A stretch of 64,000 nt of DNA, taken from assembly GCA_039818285.1 (NCBI GenBank), contig JBCBUE010000005.1, forward strand, positions 1 through 64,000, read 5' to 3'. The notes beneath the pieces were generated by a model that did no database searches, was not told the DNA's origin, and saw only the letters and a list, made by a program, of their open reading frames with translations. The stretch is from JBCBUE01 sp039818285 (GTDB taxonomy: Bacteria > Planctomycetota > Phycisphaerae > Phycisphaerales > Phycisphaeraceae). The first letter of the stretch is position 1. Each line of letters starts with the position of its first letter. A program made the translations under genes and the position numbers. Positions 60,447 through 64,000 of the stretch are shown here, one piece after another.

Positions 60447-61993
60447 GACGTTCCCTCCTCGTCGAGTGATGAATTCCGCGAGGCCTCGCCCCGCGTCGCC
60501 CAGCCCTTGTCGAGGTAGTAGCGGCGATGGAAGGGGTTCGCGATCCATTCGACGGGGATCGGCCTGCCCTGCTCGCGATAGGCGTCGATCTTTTCTTGCA
60601 CAGCCACCGCCTCGTCAAAACGCCGCTGAAGGGCGTCGCTCTCGCGAACCGTCATGGCGATCTGACGGTTGATCTCTTCTTGGAGCGTCGCGGCCGCCTC
60701 TTCGGGCGTCGAGAGCTGTGGGTCGGACATGACCTCCTGCAGCGCGTCGTTGGCGAGACGACTGACCGTTGCCTGCGCGATGAACGGGCTGATCGACTCG
60801 GCGATGGCGCGTTCTTGCGCCGCTCGGTGTGTCGGCCCGTGCACGTCCCACTCGTTGGGCCAATCATCCGGGCGGTAGAACGCCTCCGACTCCGCGTACG
60901 CGGGGTTTGGCGGCAGCGCGTCGGCGTCGGCGACGATCTGCTGGTTGTACGACTCGCTGGCGAGGTACGCGAGGAACAGCACGGCCAGGTTCTTGTTCCG
61001 TCCGCCGCGATACACGGCCGCCGCCCGCGTCCCGATCAGGTCGTTGCCGTAACCGCCGTCGGGCAGCGGGAAATAGCTCAGCCTGATGTCCGGTGGATCG
61101 GCGTACTCGCGCATGCGGATCAGCGCCCACCGCCCGGTGCTGATCATGGCGTACCGCCCATCGACGAACAGCGGGAACTCCGCCCCGCCGTACCCCGACT
61201 CCACCGCGAGCGACGACGCCTCGGCGGCCGTGGGCATGATGTTGTCTTCGTGCGTCCACTGGCGCAGCTTCGACAGCACCCACGCGTAGCGCGGGTCATC
61301 CGTCGTCGCGGCCGTCAACGTCTCGTTGAAGATCGAGAGGCCTTCGGCGCGGTGCATCGTGATCACGAACTGCCGCCCGGACCAGCTCAGCGCGCTGTTG
61401 ATAAAGAACCGCGTCTGTCGCTCGCCCGGCTCGTTCGCACGGGTGACGTAGGCGCGGCCCAGTCGCTCGAAGTCATCGACGCTCCACTCTCGTGCCGGCG
61501 GCTCGAGGCCGACGGCGGCGAAGGTGGCAGGGTTCGACCACAGCGAGATGATGCCGACGTTGCAGGGAAAGCCGTACTGCCGCCCCTCGCGGGTGAGGGC
61601 GGGCTCGAGGGCGGGATAGGTCTGGTTGACGCCGAAACCCAGCCGGGCCGCGTCGTCGGTCACGTCTTCGAGCACGCCCAGCGCGTGCATCTGCCCGATG
61701 TCGCAGTCCATGATGTCGCCGGCGACCCCGGCGATGCTTTGAACGATCTGCTTGCTGGGGTCGCGGCTGGCCGTGTCGAGCCGAAGCTCCAGCATCGGTC
61801 GGCCGTCGTCGGTGACGTGCCCCTGTTCGATCAGCCAGTCGTGGAACCCGGCGACCTGGGCGATCCGAGCCGGGTTGCGATCCGTGACCCAGTACAGCAC
61901 AGGCACGTCGCTGCGCAGGTCCGGCTCCGTCAACGTCGTGACCACGCCCGCCCCAAGCAGCAGCAAGAACGACGCGAGGAAGATGTACTTCAT
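60443..61993 (-). CDS. Extracellular solute-binding protein, family 1
   Basis: A 516-aa sugar-binding protein; the ATG at 61993 opens a signal segment (MKYIFLASFLLLLGAGVV). There is no lipobox cysteine, so it is either cleaved or stays membrane-anchored by this segment. Binding-protein hallmarks: VPVLYWVTDRNP, DIMDCDIGQMHALGVLEDVT, YGFPCNVGIISLWSNPATFAAVGLEPP, GGAEFPLFVDGRYAMISTGRWALI and AVLFLAYLASESYNQQIV. Larger than MalE because of a long C-terminal helical part (EEEAAATLQEEINRQ region). It lies 43 bp downstream of the GH86-like gene and is coupled to the permease. Confidence 0.9.
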   Translation of the reverse strand: MKYIFLASFLLLLGAGVVTTLTEPDLRSDVPVLYWVTDRNPARIAQVAGFHDWLIEQGHVTDDGRPMLELRLDTASRDPSKQIVQSIAGVAGDIMDCDIGQMHALGVLEDVTDDAARLGFGVNQTYPALEPALTREGRQYGFPCNVGIISLWSNPATFAAVGLEPPAREWSVDDFERLGRAYVTRANEPGERQTRFFINSALSWSGRQFVITMHRAEGLSIFNETLTAATTDDPRYAWVLSKLRQWTHEDNIMPTAAEASSLAVESGYGGAEFPLFVDGRYAMISTGRWALIRMREYADPPDIRLSYFPLPDGGYGNDLIGTRAAAVYRGGRNKNLAVLFLAYLASESYNQQIVADADALPPNPAYAESEAFYRPDDWPNEWDVHGPTHRAAQERAIAESISPFIAQATVSRLANDALQEVMSDPQLSTPEEAAATLQEEINRQIAMTVRESDALQRRFDEAVAVQEKIDAYREQGRPIPVEWIANPFHRRYYLDKGWATRGEASRNSSLDEEGTS

Positions 61994-62036
61994 GAGGCAA
62001 CCCGGGGAAACCTCTGGTCGAGCCGGCACCGGCCGC

Positions 62037-63896
62037 TCACATCGGGCTCTCGATCTCGGTGATCAGCACCATGCTGCTCACGCGTCCGCCATCGTCCGGG
62101 AAGGTCACCGAGACAGTCGTGGCGGGCTCGAGCACCTCGGCGGGCAGCGGGACCGTGATGGTGCCGAAGAAGTCGGAGCGATTCGCCTGGTCGTAGCCGG
62201 GCCAGTCGTCGGGGACGGTGAACGGTCGGCCGTTCACCGTCAACGTCGGCTTCTTCGACATGCCGGGCTTGCGGCCGAGGCTCATCCGCAGCGTGGCCCG
62301 GCCTTCGCCGGTCGGCACCCGGTCGAACTCAAACGCGATCGGCTCGCCGGCCTTGATCTCCTGGAGATAGGTCCGGCTGTAGTTCGGCGTCGACACGGCC
62401 CTCGTGGTGCGTTCGATCGGGGCGTGCAGGTCGTAGCGCAGGACGACCGCCTCGTGCGGCGCGAGCGTCAGCTCGGTGACGGCGCCGTCGACATCCTCGT
62501 CGGTGTAGATCGCCGCCTTTCCGACCGGGACAGACAGGCGACGAACGTTCGTCGTGATCCCTGGCGAGAGATCGGTGGCGTGGATCAACTCGACGTCACG
62601 CGGCTCGCTCTCGAGGTTGTTCAGGCACACAAAGACCCGTTCATCGTCCACGAAGACGTGGGCCAGCAGGTCGGGGTCGCTCGCGTTCACGACGGCACGA
62701 TCGCCGCGGACGTCCTTCCAGAGGTCGTAGAAACGGAACTTCTCGGTCGGCAGGAACGACGTGACCTGGCCGTTCTTGATGGCCGCTTTGTCGGGGCGCC
62801 AGAGGTCGACGCCGTAGGGCTCGAAGTCGTTGTCGGGGTTCTTGTAGAACCACGGGCTCTTGGTGGTGATGAAGGGGACCGCGATGAGGATGCGGTCCTG
62901 GCGGTCCATCAGGCCGAAGGTGAGGTGGTTGAGGCTGTTGAGGTGCGCCGAGGCGGAGGCGGGGCTGTACCCCTTGTCGAACCCCTTGGGGATGTCGCCG
63001 AACTCGGTGATGGCCAGCGGCTTGGGCTCGCCCCACTTGATGAAACCGTAGGTCTCGATGAGGTCGAGGATCGCCTCGACGTTGCTGCCGGAACGACGGT
63101 TGTCCTGGCCGGTGACGTTCGTGCCGTCGTAGGGGTGGACCGAGATGCCGTCGACGTGCTCGCCGGCGACGTCCATGAACATCTTCATCCGGCTGTTCCA
63201 GTGCCCGAAGTCCCACAACTCCATGGAAGGCCAAGCGCTCGAGTAGCCGAGGACCTGGGTCTCGATGCCGCGGCGGTCGAACTCGCGACCGATGGCGGCG
63301 ATGAACTCGCTCATCTCTCGCCGGACGGCCTCCTGGTCGTCGCCGAAGTCGCCGGCGTGGACGAAGGGCTCGTTCATCGGCTCGTAGTACAGCGGACGGT
63401 TGACGTCGGTGTACATGAGCTCGAAGTAGTCGGCGGCGAAGCGAGCGGCGTCTTCGTGGTCGCCGCCGGGCGTGAAGGCGTGACGCGGGTGCTCGGTGAC
63501 GACACGCTCGTTCGTGTGGTACTTGGCGTTGGTGTTGCTGAGCTTGGACCACCGGCGGTCCGGGGCGAGGGCTTCGAGCGTCTGGGTCGAGGGGTAGGGC
63601 GGCCCGCCGCGGTAGTAGTTGAACGGGCTGTTGAAGAATCGGCCGAAGCCGACGCCGTACTCATCGACCAGCAGCGCCACGTCTTCGGGCATGAACGCCT
63701 CGGTCCCGGAGTAGTCGCTGTGGACGTTGATGAACTTGCCGCGATCGAGCGAACTCTCGTCGCCGAGGAAGCGTTGGGTGGAGAGGTCGATCTCGACAAC
63801 GACGCTCTCGGCAGACGAGACTGTGGCTAACACCGCACTGCAAATGGCGGCCAAGGCAGGCGTCAATCGATGCTCATGGCGATCGAATGCGAACAT
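62037..63896 (-). CDS. Secreted GH86 beta-agarase/porphyranase
   Basis: A 619-aa exported glycoside hydrolase (signal peptide to about residue 29, SSAES). The catalytic barrel covers about 35-400: YYEPMNEPFVHAG (acid/base E176), DGISVHPYDGTN and PLAITEFGDIP (nucleophile E298), the family GH86 arrangement. Two beta-sandwich modules follow (VFVCLNNLESEPRDVEL; RATLRMSLGRKPG...LTVNGRPFTVPDDWPGYDQ). GH86 enzymes cleave agarose or porphyran, so red-algal galactan is the likely food. It is the first gene of an operon with the ABC transporter; 104 bp of its upstream region are in the window. Confidence 0.82.
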   Translation of the reverse strand: MFAFDRHEHRLTPALAAICSAVLATVSSAESVVVEIDLSTQRFLGDESSLDRGKFINVHSDYSGTEAFMPEDVALLVDEYGVGFGRFFNSPFNYYRGGPPYPSTQTLEALAPDRRWSKLSNTNAKYHTNERVVTEHPRHAFTPGGDHEDAARFAADYFELMYTDVNRPLYYEPMNEPFVHAGDFGDDQEAVRREMSEFIAAIGREFDRRGIETQVLGYSSAWPSMELWDFGHWNSRMKMFMDVAGEHVDGISVHPYDGTNVTGQDNRRSGSNVEAILDLIETYGFIKWGEPKPLAITEFGDIPKGFDKGYSPASASAHLNSLNHLTFGLMDRQDRILIAVPFITTKSPWFYKNPDNDFEPYGVDLWRPDKAAIKNGQVTSFLPTEKFRFYDLWKDVRGDRAVVNASDPDLLAHVFVDDERVFVCLNNLESEPRDVELIHATDLSPGITTNVRRLSVPVGKAAIYTDEDVDGAVTELTLAPHEAVVLRYDLHAPIERTTRAVSTPNYSRTYLQEIKAGEPIAFEFDRVPTGEGRATLRMSLGRKPGMSKKPTLTVNGRPFTVPDDWPGYDQANRSDFFGTITVPLPAEVLEPATTVSVTFPDDGGRVSSMVLITEIESPM

Positions 63897-63972
63897 CTAT
63901 TACTCCGAGTGATGGCTCGCTGTATCTGAATGGACGGAATCGGGTCGGTTCGCCGCAGGCCGGCTGTCGGGT

Positions 63973-63983
63973 ATGACCCCTTC
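63973..63983 (-). promoter_or_regulatory. Motif shared with the other GH86-like gene's upstream region
   Basis: GAAGGGGTCAT on the minus strand (63983-63973) lies 77 bp upstream of the GH86 start. It matches GAAGGGGTCGT, 98 bp upstream of the other hydrolase, at 10 of 11 positions. It overlaps a small palindrome GGGT-ATG-ACCC. A common regulator of the agarolytic genes is possible. Confidence 0.3.
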
Positions 63984-64000
63984 TTGACTAAGCTATTCGT

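Overview
The window looks like chromosomal DNA from a marine member of the Planctomycetota, most likely class Phycisphaerae. The grounds are high GC, five adjacent secreted proteins ending in PEP-CTERM sorting tails, a planctomycete-style ECF sigma factor overlapping a Ser/Thr kinase gene, and genes for agar/porphyran-type (red-algal) polysaccharide breakdown. The taxonomic call is inference; no rRNA or complete marker set is present.

Layout. (1) 1-6.4 kb: the 3' end of a giant Asp-rich surface protein whose tail is a probable HNH/AHH-type nuclease toxin, a translationally coupled candidate immunity gene, and a broken second copy of the pre-toxin segment; base composition turns AT-rich over the toxin tip and immunity gene. 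(2) 6.4-12.6 kb: a head-to-tail minus-strand array of PEP-CTERM proteins, the last one split by a one-base frameshift. (3) 13.1-15.9 kb: ECF sigma factor plus a transmembrane kinase with a Cys/His zinc-finger-like N-terminus. (4) 15.9-21.6 kb: a tRNA-Gly(CCC) remnant, a 1163-aa six-hairpin (cellobiose-phosphorylase-like) protein with a palindromic site upstream, and an Nramp-like transporter lacking the usual metal ligands. (5) 21.8-30.2 kb: TypA/BipA GTPase, a ClpP-like/NfeD/flotillin membrane-raft set, a TIM-barrel isomerase, a GNAT acetyltransferase and a methyltransferase.

(6) 30.3-55.5 kb is the core: a nucleobase-salvage and catabolism supercluster. It opens with a translationally coupled molybdenum-cofactor block (moaD, moaE, a moaC-mog fusion, a MOT1-like molybdate permease), which fits the Moco need of the xanthine dehydrogenase encoded at the far end. 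Next comes reductive pyrimidine breakdown: malonate-semialdehyde dehydrogenase (mmsA), beta-ureidopropionase, an NCS2 nucleobase permease, an AGXT2-type beta-alanine aminotransferase, a PreA/PYD1-type dihydropyrimidine dehydrogenase without ferredoxin domain, and dihydropyrimidinase. Then purine breakdown: xdhC, adenine deaminase, ureidoglycine aminohydrolase, a ketol-acid-reductoisomerase (IlvC)-like protein, an allantoate amidohydrolase-OHCU decarboxylase fusion, urate oxidase, HIU hydrolase, allantoinase, guanine deaminase and the two xanthine dehydrogenase subunits. Every step from adenine or guanine to ureidoglycolate is covered, but no known ureidoglycolate-consuming enzyme is present. 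The IlvC-like gene, overlapping the ureidoglycine aminohydrolase gene by 4 nt and missing the metal-binding glutamates and catalytic lysine of true IlvC, sits where such an enzyme would be expected. It is the best candidate here for an undescribed enzyme.

(7) 55.6-64 kb: two secreted GH86-like beta-agarases/porphyranases flanking a binding-protein-dependent sugar ABC transporter (solute-binding protein and two permeases, no ATPase), all on the minus strand. Both hydrolase genes carry the same short motif about 80-100 bp upstream. Annotation was by eye: family calls rest on recognisable motifs, and no database search was possible.
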